From positions 1 through 32,693 of the forward strand of contig BQJU01000081.1 in the NCBI GenBank assembly GCA_021604865.1: 32,693 nt of DNA, in the 5' to 3' direction. The notes below the pieces were generated by a model. That model made no database searches and had not been told where the DNA came from. It saw nothing but the letters and a program-made list of their open reading frames with translations. This DNA is from Saprospiraceae bacterium. Its GTDB lineage: Bacteria; Bacteroidota; Bacteroidia; Chitinophagales; Saprospiraceae. The stretch's first letter is position 1, and each line of letters begins with the position of its first letter. Of the stretch, positions 17,531 to 25,414 are shown piece by piece. The position numbers and the translations under genes are program-made.

Positions 17531-17603
17531 ATTTACTTTCTTTGTTAGAGCTTCATGTTTGGAGACCCTTTTATTTGCAAAAAATGTATGCTTTTACCTC
17601 TTT

Positions 17604-17636
17604 AGGAGTCACCTCGAAATATTCGAGATGACTCCT
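17604..17636 (-). terminator. Strong hairpin between coxL and coxG
   Basis: AGGAGTCACCTCGAA and TTCGAGATGACTCCT form a 15-bp stem with one non-Watson-Crick pair and a 3-nt loop (ATA). In the minus-strand transcript it falls 23 nt after the coxL stop. No run of U follows directly; the nearest A/T-rich stretch is some 15 nt further. It is therefore more likely a processing or RNA-stabilising element, or a partial terminator that lowers expression of coxG and the maturation genes relative to coxMSL, than a full terminator. Confidence 0.55.
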
Positions 17637-17659
17637 ATTGACGTGAAACAACGCTAAAA

Positions 17660-20032
17660 TCACACTTCCAATGCTGCCCCCTTCTCATTCAGCACCTTCC
17701 ATACTTTATAAGGCGTGATTGGAATATCCATGTGTTGAACACCAAGATGAGAAAGTGCATCAATGATTGCATTGGCAATGGCCGGTGGAGCCCCAACAGT
17801 CGGAGATTCTCCAACCCCTTTCGCGCCAATTGGATGATGCGGTGATGGCGTAATGGTTTTCGCTGTTTCCCATTTTGGCGATTCAACTGCCGTAGGTACG
17901 AGGTAATCCATTAAAGAACCATTGAGAATATTACCTTCATCATCGTAAATCAATTCCTCGTACATAGCGGGGGCCAACCCTTGAGTCAGGCCGCCATGAA
18001 TCTGTCCTTCGACGATCATCGGGTTGATGATATTCCCACAATCATCCACGGCTATAAAACGTCGGATCTTGATCTCGCCGGTACTGCGGTCGATATCAAC
18101 CACACAGATGTAAGAACCAAAGGGGAACGTCAAATTTGGCGGATCGTAATAATGCGTGGCCTCAAAACCTGCTTCCATTCCTTGTGGGTGATTGGTATAA
18201 GAAGCAAAAACGATCTCCTGAATGGTTTTTGCTTTTTCTGGTGCTCCCTTAACGGAGAATTTTCCAGGTTCCCATTCCAAGTCTTCCTCACTAACCTCAA
18301 GCAGGTGGGCGGCTATCTTTCGGGCCTTTTTACGCAATTTACGGGCGGCTTTGGCGGCGGCGGCACCGGCTGTAGGCGTAGACCGGCTGGCATAGGTTCC
18401 CAGGCCATAAGGAGCGGTATCCGTATCACCTTCTTCCACCTGGATGTGTTGAGCGGGTATGCCCAATTCTTCGGCGATGATCTGAGCGTAGGTCGTTTCA
18501 TGGCCTTGTCCCTGTGATTTGGTACCAAAACGGGCAATAGCCTTGCCAGTAGGATGGACCCGAATTTCACAACTATCAAACATTTTGATGCCCAGAATAT
18601 CAAAGTCTTTGGAAGGACCTGCGCCGACGATCTCCGTGAAGCTACAGATGCCAATACCCATTAATTCTCCATTTTTCCGCTTTTCAGCCTGTTCTTTACG
18701 CAGGTCATCGTAACCAATAATGTCCATAGCTTTCTCAAGCGCACGATGGTAATCGCCACTATCGTATTCCCAACCCAATGCCGATTGGTATGGAAACTGG
18801 TCCTTTTTGATAAAATTTTCCATGCGCAACTGCGCCGGGTCTTTACCGATTTCTAGCGCCAATCGGTCGACCATTCGCTCAATAGCATGGGCAGCTTCTG
18901 TGACCCGGAAAGAGCACCGATAAGCAACACCTCCCGGAGGTTTATTGGTATAAGCCGCATCCATTTCTGTGAAAGCCGTATCAAAGTCATAGGAGCCAGT
19001 ACAAATAGAAAACATCCCTGCCGGGAATTTGGAAGGATTTGCAGCAGCATCAGTATAGCCGTGGTCGGCAAGCGTTTTGATTCGCAATGCCTGTATTTTA
19101 CCATTCTTATTGGCTGCCAGTTCACAAGTCATATCATAATCCCTTGCGAAGGAATCAGCTTGCAGGTTCTCCGTACGGTCCTCAATCCATTTTACCGGCT
19201 GACCGATCAAAACGGAAGCTGCAACAGCACAGACATAACCCGGATATACTGGTACTTTTCCGCCGAATCCACCACCAATATCAGGAGAAATGACCCGAAT
19301 TTTTTCTTCCGATAGGCCCACATGACCGGCTACTAATGCCAAAACCGTACGAATGGCATGAGGTGCCTGGGTGGTCATATAAAGGGTCAGTTTACCTTCT
19401 ACCTTATCAAAATCGGCTACACATCCACAAGTTTCAATAGAAACCACGTGAATGCGTGGAATATAGATCTGTTCTTTAACTACGACATCGGCGTTTTGAA
19501 AAACTTTTTCCGTGCCATCCCGGTCACCTGTCTCCCAATGCCAGATGAGGTTGTCCTTTTTGCCTTCTTTGTCGGAGCGAAGAACTGGTGCATCCGGTTC
19601 CAAGGCTTTTTTAGGCCGCATGATCGGTTTCATAGGTTCGTAGTCCACTTCTACCGCTTCTACCCCATCCGCTGCCACATAACGGCTGGTGGCAATCACT
19701 GCCGCGACCTCCTGCGATTGATACATAACCGTATCCGTAGGCAGCACCATCTGAGTATCCGACATCAGGGTCGGCATCCAGTGCAGGTTGTATTTCTCGA
19801 GGTCTTTCCCGGTAATAACAGCTAATACACCGGGAATAGCCATTGCTTTATCGATATTGATATTTTTAATTTTGGCGTAGGCATAAGGACTTCTGACAAT
19901 GTCCAGGTAAAGCATGCCTGGCAGTTTTATATCGTCGACATATTTCCCCTTACCCTGGATAAAACGAGCATCTTCTTTCCGTTTGATCGGATGCCCCATT
20001 CCACCTATTTCTCTTGATGTTTTACATCCCAT
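17660..20032 (-). CDS. coxL: Aerobic CO dehydrogenase, large (molybdenum) subunit, form I
   Basis: The 790-residue protein is a xanthine-dehydrogenase-family molybdenum subunit and close in length to known CoxL (about 800). The active-site loop reads AYRCSFR with Cys373, the form I signature: that Cys holds the copper of the Mo-S-Cu centre. Form II homologues have AYRGAGR instead. The catalytic Glu is Glu742 in GVGES. Other family landmarks: GHPIKRKEDARFIQGKGKY near 14, ETCGCVADFD near 202, IGGGFGGK near 254 and GQGHETTYAQI near 510. The reaction is CO + H2O to CO2 with two electrons passed through CoxS and CoxM to quinone. The gene sits 36 nt behind coxS in the standard M-S-L order. The start at 20032 is an ATG followed by MGCKTSREIGG; no other good start is nearby. 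Confidence 0.95.
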   Translation of the reverse strand: MGCKTSREIGGMGHPIKRKEDARFIQGKGKYVDDIKLPGMLYLDIVRSPYAYAKIKNINIDKAMAIPGVLAVITGKDLEKYNLHWMPTLMSDTQMVLPTDTVMYQSQEVAAVIATSRYVAADGVEAVEVDYEPMKPIMRPKKALEPDAPVLRSDKEGKKDNLIWHWETGDRDGTEKVFQNADVVVKEQIYIPRIHVVSIETCGCVADFDKVEGKLTLYMTTQAPHAIRTVLALVAGHVGLSEEKIRVISPDIGGGFGGKVPVYPGYVCAVAASVLIGQPVKWIEDRTENLQADSFARDYDMTCELAANKNGKIQALRIKTLADHGYTDAAANPSKFPAGMFSICTGSYDFDTAFTEMDAAYTNKPPGGVAYRCSFRVTEAAHAIERMVDRLALEIGKDPAQLRMENFIKKDQFPYQSALGWEYDSGDYHRALEKAMDIIGYDDLRKEQAEKRKNGELMGIGICSFTEIVGAGPSKDFDILGIKMFDSCEIRVHPTGKAIARFGTKSQGQGHETTYAQIIAEELGIPAQHIQVEEGDTDTAPYGLGTYASRSTPTAGAAAAKAARKLRKKARKIAAHLLEVSEEDLEWEPGKFSVKGAPEKAKTIQEIVFASYTNHPQGMEAGFEATHYYDPPNLTFPFGSYICVVDIDRSTGEIKIRRFIAVDDCGNIINPMIVEGQIHGGLTQGLAPAMYEELIYDDEGNILNGSLMDYLVPTAVESPKWETAKTITPSPHHPIGAKGVGESPTVGAPPAIANAIIDALSHLGVQHMDIPITPYKVWKVLNEKGAALEV

Positions 20033-20068
20033 TTTTGTTTGTTTTTGAGTTTACACTAAAACGTTAAA

Positions 20069-20587
20069 TTACTCCTCCGCTGAAACCTCCTCTTTGAGTT
20101 CGGCTGGCATCTCTGTTCCGTTGAGTTTTGATGCGGCATACTGTATCGCTTTCACAATATTATTGTAGCCCGTACAACGACAGAGATTACCGGATATGCC
20201 CCACCGAATCTCGTCTTCAGTTGGGTTTGTGTTTTGTTTGAGCAATTCGGTTGCACGCATGATCATACCTGGGGTACAAAAACCACATTGCAGACCGTGC
20301 ATTTCCCGAAAGCCTTCCTGGAGGGGATGCAGGCCTTCAGCGGTAGCCATACCTTCTATGGTGGTCACCTCTTTTCCATTGGCCTGAACAGCCAGGACGG
20401 TACAAGATTTGACAGATTTTCCGTTCAACAGAATGGTACAGGCACCACAATTGGACGTATCACAACCGATATGTGTGCCAGTCATACTAAGGTTTTCCCG
20501 GATGAGGTGAACCAATAACAAACGGGGTTCCACCTCCAGAGAATGTTCGGTACCATTGAGCGTAACTTTTATAGGTTTCGTTGCCAT
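20069..20587 (-). CDS. coxS: CO dehydrogenase small subunit, two [2Fe-2S] clusters
   Basis: I start the gene at ATG 20587 ([14 protein letters not shown], 172 residues), which matches the usual CoxS length of about 166; an ATG at 20635 in frame would add 16 unlike residues. The plant-type ferredoxin cluster uses Cys42, Cys47, Cys50 and Cys62 ([10 protein letters not shown]). The second cluster uses Cys101, Cys104, Cys136 and Cys138 (CGFC and CRC). The subunit passes electrons from the molybdenum centre to the FAD of CoxM. An A-rich AAGAA just before the start may serve as ribosome binding site. It lies between coxM and coxL on the same strand. Confidence 0.93.
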   Translation of the reverse strand: MATKPIKVTLNGTEHSLEVEPRLLLVHLIRENLSMTGTHIGCDTSNCGACTILLNGKSVKSCTVLAVQANGKEVTTIEGMATAEGLHPLQEGFREMHGLQCGFCTPGMIMRATELLKQNTNPTEDEIRWGISGNLCRCTGYNNIVKAIQYAASKLNGTEMPAELKEEVSAEE

Positions 20588-20664
20588 TTCTTTCAAAGTT
20601 TTCGAGTTTAAAATTGAAGATGTGAAAAATGCCAATTCAGGTCAATTTACCTGAAGCTAAAAAC

Positions 20665-21543
20665 TCAAGCGCCACCATTCATTGCCCTTTCTGCAGCCTT
20701 GTGCAACATGCGATTGGTCAGGACTTTGACGATATGCCGTTTGTATTCTTCCGAACCCCGCAGGTCTTCAGATGGATTGCAATCTTCAGAGGCATACAGG
20801 GCTGCTTCTTGAATTAATCCAGGAGTCACTTTTTCACCAAGTAGTGCCTTTTCGGAACGGCTGGCTCGAAGCGGAGTCATATTGACATTGGTTAGCCCAA
20901 TACCTATATAACGGCATACCCCTTTTCCATCTAGGGTCATCTGGACGGCCACACCAGCAGTTGCATAGTCTCCTACTTTTCGCTCCAGTTTATGATAGGC
21001 TCCTCCGGTTCCCTTTCCGGGAATGGGTATGCGAATTTCTGTTAGAATTTCGGCATGATTTAAGGCGGTCATATAAAAACCATGAAAGAAATCGTCGATG
21101 GCAATGGTCCGGGTTCCTTCGGGGCCGTGTGCAATAATACTGGCATTGAGAGCCAACATAACGGCTGGATGATCATTGGCAGCATCGCCATGAGCGAGAT
21201 TGCCGCCGATGGTGCTCAAATTACGGACCTGAGGATCGGCAATAAGTTTGGTAACATCCGAGAAGATGGGATATTTTTTCTTGAGCAGATCGGAGTGTTC
21301 AATGTCGGCTTCTCTTGTTAGGGCGCCGATTTTAAGGAAATCTTTTTCTTCTTTAATGTAATTGAGGTTTGGAATCCCGTTGATGTCGATAAGTCTTTCG
21401 GGAGTTGCCAGCCTGAGTTTCATCATGGGAATCAGGCTATGACCACCCGAGAGTATTTTGGCTTCATCTCCATGTTTTTGAAGCAGCTGAATGGCCTCCT
21501 CCAATGTCGACGGGGAATCGTACTCAAAGGTTTCAGGAATCAT
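20665..21543 (-). CDS. coxM: CO dehydrogenase medium (FAD) subunit
   Basis: The 292-residue product has the FAD-binding motifs of the CoxM/xanthine dehydrogenase medium subunit: SGGHSL at 32-37 and TIGGN at 111-115, followed by the family's LAHGDAAND. The C-terminal CO_deh_flav_C domain runs from about 175 to the end. I choose ATG 21543 over a TTG 6 nt upstream; the protein then starts MIPETFEYDSP. No Shine-Dalgarno sequence is visible, as is common in Bacteroidota. This is the first gene of the cox operon; a promoter that fits the group's consensus lies about 200 nt upstream. Confidence 0.93.
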   Translation of the reverse strand: MIPETFEYDSPSTLEEAIQLLQKHGDEAKILSGGHSLIPMMKLRLATPERLIDINGIPNLNYIKEEKDFLKIGALTREADIEHSDLLKKKYPIFSDVTKLIADPQVRNLSTIGGNLAHGDAANDHPAVMLALNASIIAHGPEGTRTIAIDDFFHGFYMTALNHAEILTEIRIPIPGKGTGGAYHKLERKVGDYATAGVAVQMTLDGKGVCRYIGIGLTNVNMTPLRASRSEKALLGEKVTPGLIQEAALYASEDCNPSEDLRGSEEYKRHIVKVLTNRMLHKAAERAMNGGA

Positions 21544-21741
21544 GAGCAATTGGGTTAGGGAATTAAGAATTTGGATTGACTTCTCTTAGTGCATGTTTGT
21601 ACGGTACTTCGGCCCTAATCCGTATGACAAACAATGGCCGATGATGCAGGAGTAGCATTATCTGGTAACATTTTAATCCAATAATCCGGCTGTAGCGGGG
21701 CTATTTTGCAATAAATTTCCAAGGTAATTTCGAGAACCTTC

Positions 21742-21773
21742 CAAATATAGCTATTTCCAATAGTAAATCCAAA
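21742..21773 (-). promoter_or_regulatory. Predicted promoter of the cox operon
   Basis: On the minus strand TTTG (21773-21770), 20 nt, then TATATTTG (21749-21742) fit the primary-sigma consensus of Bacteroidota, TTTG-N19-21-TAnnTTTG, at every defined position. Transcription would start near 21735, giving a leader of about 190 nt before the coxM ATG. No other gene lies between. The leader contains a CAAACATGC motif at 21591-21599 (minus strand) that also occurs in the dispersed repeat. Confidence 0.6.
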
Positions 21774-21973
21774 TACCGGTTTGGAGGGTGGCCAGAGATG
21801 ATAAACCTGCGACAGATCGCAACAAGGACAAGATCGGGTTTTATGATGTTACACCTTAAGCTTGAATGTCAGATGATAGAATTTCTGGAACGAGAGTGGT
21901 TTTTGGTACTGCGATGACTTGATGTGGGGTTGTGCGGATGCTTCTATGGTGTTGACGGTGTTTGTATATTAGG

Positions 21974-22045
21974 GTTGTTACGCAGGGGCAGGACGGTGGA
22001 AAAAAAAGATCCGTTTTAACCTTGTCATGACCCCTGCGAAACAAC
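21974..22045. repeat. Long imperfect inverted repeat in the spacer upstream of cox
   Basis: Left arm GTTGTTACGCAGGGGCAGGAC (21974-21994) and right arm at 22024-22045 are reverse complements at all but one of the first 15 positions (GTTGTTxCGCAGGGG) and again at a final GAC. The 29-nt loop contains A8 at about 22000-22007. No gene overlaps it. It could be a terminal-inverted-repeat remnant of a small non-autonomous element, or a bidirectional RNA hairpin. The surrounding region 21774-22573 shows no convincing coding sequence on either strand. Confidence 0.55.
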
Positions 22046-22145
22046 TCTATTACCCAAAGAGAGGATGACCTGCCTAAAAGCCTCCTATTTCTTCCATCAA
22101 GGATAGCGATATTGTGAGTAAGGTGGCAAATATATCTGCATATCC

Positions 22146-22172
22146 TTTTAGAGCATGTTTGGAGGCCAACCT
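22146..22172 (+). repeat. Dispersed intergenic repeat, short copy B
   Basis: TTTTAGAGCATGTTTGGAGG followed by CCAACCT is an exact match to the leading block of the repeat seen at both window ends. Beyond it the match decays quickly (an ACACTTTT block resembles the ATCACTTTT block of the long copies). Plus-strand orientation, as at 32550. Confidence 0.65.
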
Positions 22173-22499
22173 ACCAAAGACACACTTTTCCCACAAATGC
22201 AATCCTAGTCCAGTTTTTTGTAAATTCAGTCCAGTTCTTGTTATTTCTTTTTCCAGATCTTGGCACCTGCTCCTTTAAGAAAGGTAACCACTTATCCTGA
22301 ATAGTTTGTCCGGTACCCGTTGTAGTTTGTTACTTACACTTAGTCTATAGTAAACAAACCTCGGAGTCTTTAACTTTGAATTGTTCAAACTGATCGATGG
22401 CTTAGCAAGCGGTCGATCTGCTTATTCTAACCTCTTCAAATGTTTCCGCCATGAAAAACAACACCAAAAAACCCTGCATCTCGAAAAACCCATTTGTTG

Positions 22500-22523
22500 C
22501 CATATTTTTTTGCCAAAATATGG
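22500..22523. other. Short palindromic hairpin downstream of the 22574-24004 gene
   Basis: CCATATTTT and AAAATATGG pair over 9 bp with a 6-nt loop. In the direction of the minus-strand gene it lies 50 nt past the stop and is followed, 11 nt later, by a T5 run on the minus strand. That makes it a weak terminator candidate. Confidence 0.3.
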
Positions 22524-22573
22524 AAAACCCGAGGGGCCCCATTATTACAGATGTTCCGGAAATTTAATCTTCT

Positions 22574-24004
22574 CTAGTCAATTTGTCGGAGCAACCACGA
22601 CTTATTATACAAGGGCTTCAATTCATGAAGTTCTTGTATAAAAGTCCTTTTTGACTGCTCCTCAAAAGCAATGCCCGTCTTTAGTTTTGCAAGTCGTTTA
22701 ACCGATAAAGCGAAGTTTAACAAAGCCTCGCCTTGTGCTTTTGAGACCTTTTTATTACGTCTCAGGTATCGCTCAAAAGCTTCAGATTGAGCGTGAACCA
22801 ATTCAAAATAGGCATCATTTTTCTGAAAGGCTTCGAAATAAACTTTGATCAATAAAACCCTTGCCTGTATCTGGTAATAAACGTTTAAAAAATCGACCTT
22901 ATGCAGCAATTCGATGGTCGCATCCGGCTTCTGTTCGGCGTAGAGCCAAAGCGCCGTCGCCAATGTTTTAGCATCTTTCCGGGCTCGCGGTTCCAAAAAT
23001 TTTTCATTTGTATTGATAAATTCCAGACACCAGGCTAAATCTTTTGTCCTCAAAGCAATATTGACGATACTGATATAGGTCATATCGTTTAATATTCCAT
23101 ATTCGAAAAACAACTGCTCTGCCAGCCCGAATTTGTAGAGATCCAGATTTTCCTTTAAAAAATTCACGTCTCCCCGATTGCCCTCTCTGATGGTGAAATT
23201 GATCAGGCTTTGCAATATATTTTGCTGCTGGAGTCGGGTGAACTGTGGCAGATGGTTCATTAACAAAGCCTTTAAATTATAATAGGCAGATGGTTCCTCT
23301 TCTTCCAACAATTGTAGCATCTCCAGGTATGCCGTTGCAATAGGATCTCCGGCTGAAAAATGAGATACCCCTTCCCTAATCTCCTGCAACAACCAGATAT
23401 CGTATTTTTCAGAGAGCGGCTTTTCTCGAGCTTTTATTTCACAACTCAGCAACAATTTTTCCAGCAAAAACCAGCGATCGAGTTGTTGCATAGAAGCATC
23501 GTATTGTGCTTTTGACAATTCAAATTTATCTGTTCCCGGATGGTTGAAATACAATTGACTAAGCCAGAATTTTTGTTGGTGAAAATCTTTATTGCGATAT
23601 GGCAATTTATCCAAATTACTATCGGTCTTTTGAATCTGCTTCACAAAAACATTGTAGCTATCTGGGCGTTCCGCAAAGGCTTTTAAGAGCAACCTATCTT
23701 GTAGCTGTTCTTCTTTTTCTAATTGCAAAACAGATAGGTACCTTTTCACTAATGTCGTAAAGTCAGACATTAAATTGAGGAGCTTTTGATGGTCATAAAC
23801 CCTTTTAGGGAATAGCTTTTTGAAAACGTGTTGTTTGTCCAGTTTGGGTGAAGCAAAATCGGGAAAATAGGTTCTTAGGATTAGATAGAGCTTTACAATA
23901 TGGGGATTGGCATTATAAAAGGGTGATTTGAGGAAGGAAAGCAGCCGTTTCAACTCAGCTGCGTCAAGGACTTTTAAAAGTTCGATGAGTTTGCTATTTT
24001 GCAT
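22574..24004 (-). CDS. Unrecognised, all-helical cytoplasmic protein
   Basis: I do not recognise a named family. The 476-residue product has no signal peptide or membrane segment and is rich in Leu, Lys, Gln and Phe, with a pattern of alternating amphipathic helices typical of TPR-like or HEAT-like folds. The opening residues (LLKVLDAAELKRLLSFLKSP, FYNANPHIVKLY) and a following SDFTTLVKRYL segment suggest a conserved N-terminal motif. A HINT of repeat units about 35-40 residues long is seen from 200 to 440. The start ATG at 24004 is preceded by an A-rich stretch. It is divergent from the DUF1801 gene, with a 146-bp spacer. Base content matches the neighbours. Confidence 0.75.
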   Translation of the reverse strand: MQNSKLIELLKVLDAAELKRLLSFLKSPFYNANPHIVKLYLILRTYFPDFASPKLDKQHVFKKLFPKRVYDHQKLLNLMSDFTTLVKRYLSVLQLEKEEQLQDRLLLKAFAERPDSYNVFVKQIQKTDSNLDKLPYRNKDFHQQKFWLSQLYFNHPGTDKFELSKAQYDASMQQLDRWFLLEKLLLSCEIKAREKPLSEKYDIWLLQEIREGVSHFSAGDPIATAYLEMLQLLEEEEPSAYYNLKALLMNHLPQFTRLQQQNILQSLINFTIREGNRGDVNFLKENLDLYKFGLAEQLFFEYGILNDMTYISIVNIALRTKDLAWCLEFINTNEKFLEPRARKDAKTLATALWLYAEQKPDATIELLHKVDFLNVYYQIQARVLLIKVYFEAFQKNDAYFELVHAQSEAFERYLRRNKKVSKAQGEALLNFALSVKRLAKLKTGIAFEEQSKRTFIQELHELKPLYNKSWLLRQID

Positions 24005-24150
24005 ATTGTTTTTTTTACCGAAAATACTTCCTTTTTTTGCTCAAAGTAAACATTTCTTCATGCTCAACGACCAAATCCAACTGGCCTTACCTTCTGGATC
24101 CTTATTTTAACTTTACTATTTTTTTCGACTTTAAAACAGATAAACTCAGT

Positions 24151-24591
24151 ATGGCACAAAACCGTGAATTACATCCCGATTTCAAATTTTACCTCCAATT
24201 GAAAGACGAGCAAGTAATAGATCATTTCGCCGATTTAAGGACGTTTATTCTGTCATTATACCCGCAAAGTAATGAGTTGTTGTACCATACTCATGCACTG
24301 ACTACGGTGTTTTCCATTTCAGCAAAACTATCGGATGCTTTCTGTTTGATTCCCATCTATACTAATCATCTTAACCTTGGTTTTAACAAAGGTACTTTGC
24401 TTGATGACCCGCATCGGTTATTAAAAGGCACGGGTAAACTGATGAGACACATTCCTGTTAATAATCAGCAGGATTATCGAAATAAGAATGTCGAAGATCT
24501 GATAAAAGCAGCCATAGATTTTGCCATAGCTGATATGGACAAAAAAAGCAAGGATATTGGGAAAACTTTTTCGAAGATTAAGCGGGGGTGA
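24151..24591 (+). CDS. DUF1801 (YdhG-like) domain protein
   Basis: The 146-residue protein starts MAQNRELHPDFKFYLQL; an upstream in-frame start at 24037 would add 38 residues with no family likeness, so ATG 24151 is preferred. The region around LIPIYTNHLNLGFNKGTLL and the following HRLLKGTGKLMRHIPV match the DUF1801 family, whose function is unknown. The fold is related to small substrate-binding domains. The last 14 bp overlap the end of the convergent amidotransferase gene (24578-24591). Confidence 0.78.
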   Translation: MAQNRELHPDFKFYLQLKDEQVIDHFADLRTFILSLYPQSNELLYHTHALTTVFSISAKLSDAFCLIPIYTNHLNLGFNKGTLLDDPHRLLKGTGKLMRHIPVNNQQDYRNKNVEDLIKAAIDFAIADMDKKSKDIGKTFSKIKRG

Positions 24592-25270
24592 AAAACGCCA
24601 TCATCCACCCACTAAAAACCGCATCATCCAGCTCTAAATCCAAACTTTTAATACCCACTTCCACCTTTTCCAAACCAATCCTTTCCACCCGGGCATCCAT
24701 TAACGCACGGCTATAAGCCTTGGGAAATTCGGGATGTCCCTGTATGCCCATCATTTTTTTGCCCACCTGAAACATGGCAACTGGACAATCCGACGATTGC
24801 GCCAATAGCTTACTGTTTTCCGGCATTTGCTGTACCTGATCCTGGCAACTCATCAATAAATTGAGTTGGTCCTTGAATGGATGCATCCAGGGAGCTTGGT
24901 GCAACAATTGAAATTGGTGGGCACCCACACACCAGCCCGATTCACTTTTATGGACCTTCCCGCCTAGCGCTTCTGCCAGCATCTGATGGCCAAAACAAAC
25001 ACCTATATAATATTTTTGATGGTGATAAATATCTCTGACCAAGTCTTTTAGCCGATAAATCCAATCAATATCGTCATAAACAGAATATTTTGACCCTGTA
25101 ACCACATAGGCATCACAATCCTCAACGGAATTAGGGAAATGATGGTTGCAAAGATCATAAAACACAAATTCCACCCCGGGCAATAACCGTTGAAACATAT
25201 CCCGATAATCTCCTCCAATATGTTGAAAAGACTCGGCAACGTGGTCACATTCTAATAGCCCTATTTTCAT
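24578..25270 (-). CDS. Class I glutamine amidotransferase (GMP-synthase-like)
   Basis: The 230-residue protein has the catalytic triad of class I amidotransferases: Cys92 in GVCFGHQ, His179 and Glu181 in GHPEF. It is a stand-alone domain with no synthetase part. Stand-alone members of this family can act as gamma-glutamyl hydrolases. As the last gene of the amine operon, its likely job is to release glutamate from the gamma-glutamylated end product. It is GATase-like rather than PuuD-like in its motifs. The gap to the upstream aldehyde dehydrogenase gene is 144 nt, larger than the other gaps of the operon, so it may have its own promoter. Confidence 0.85.
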   Translation of the reverse strand: MKIGLLECDHVAESFQHIGGDYRDMFQRLLPGVEFVFYDLCNHHFPNSVEDCDAYVVTGSKYSVYDDIDWIYRLKDLVRDIYHHQKYYIGVCFGHQMLAEALGGKVHKSESGWCVGAHQFQLLHQAPWMHPFKDQLNLLMSCQDQVQQMPENSKLLAQSSDCPVAMFQVGKKMMGIQGHPEFPKAYSRALMDARVERIGLEKVEVGIKSLDLELDDAVFSGWMMAFFTPA

Positions 25271-25414
25271 TGAATTAGTTTTAGCATAACGTATTTGGAC
25301 TGCGTTGAGGTCCCAATCGATGGCGGTAAAACCTGACTAATGGAAGATGTGTTCCAGCCACAGTGCACAATAGTCTGACAGCGCAGCGATCTGATAACAA
25401 AGCGATCTTCCCCC

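Noticed and set aside
17547-17566. Further copies of the repeat core here and at 13792-13806 and 21591-21599
   Set aside because: They share only about 10-16 bases with gaps or mismatches, which could be chance in AT-rich spacers; not enough to call repeats, though all three lie just upstream of minus-strand genes.
21856-22044. Minus-strand frame of 62 codons in the cox upstream spacer
   Set aside because: It covers the inverted repeat and its loop; composition is not protein-like.
22381-22641. Plus-strand frame of 86 codons
   Set aside because: Starts without ATG, crosses the hairpin at 22500 and the end of the 22574-24004 gene, and has no protein-like pattern.
24578-25270. Assignment of the amidotransferase as PuuD
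   Set aside because: The motifs are those of the GMP-synthase-like class I group; only the context suggests a gamma-glutamyl hydrolase.
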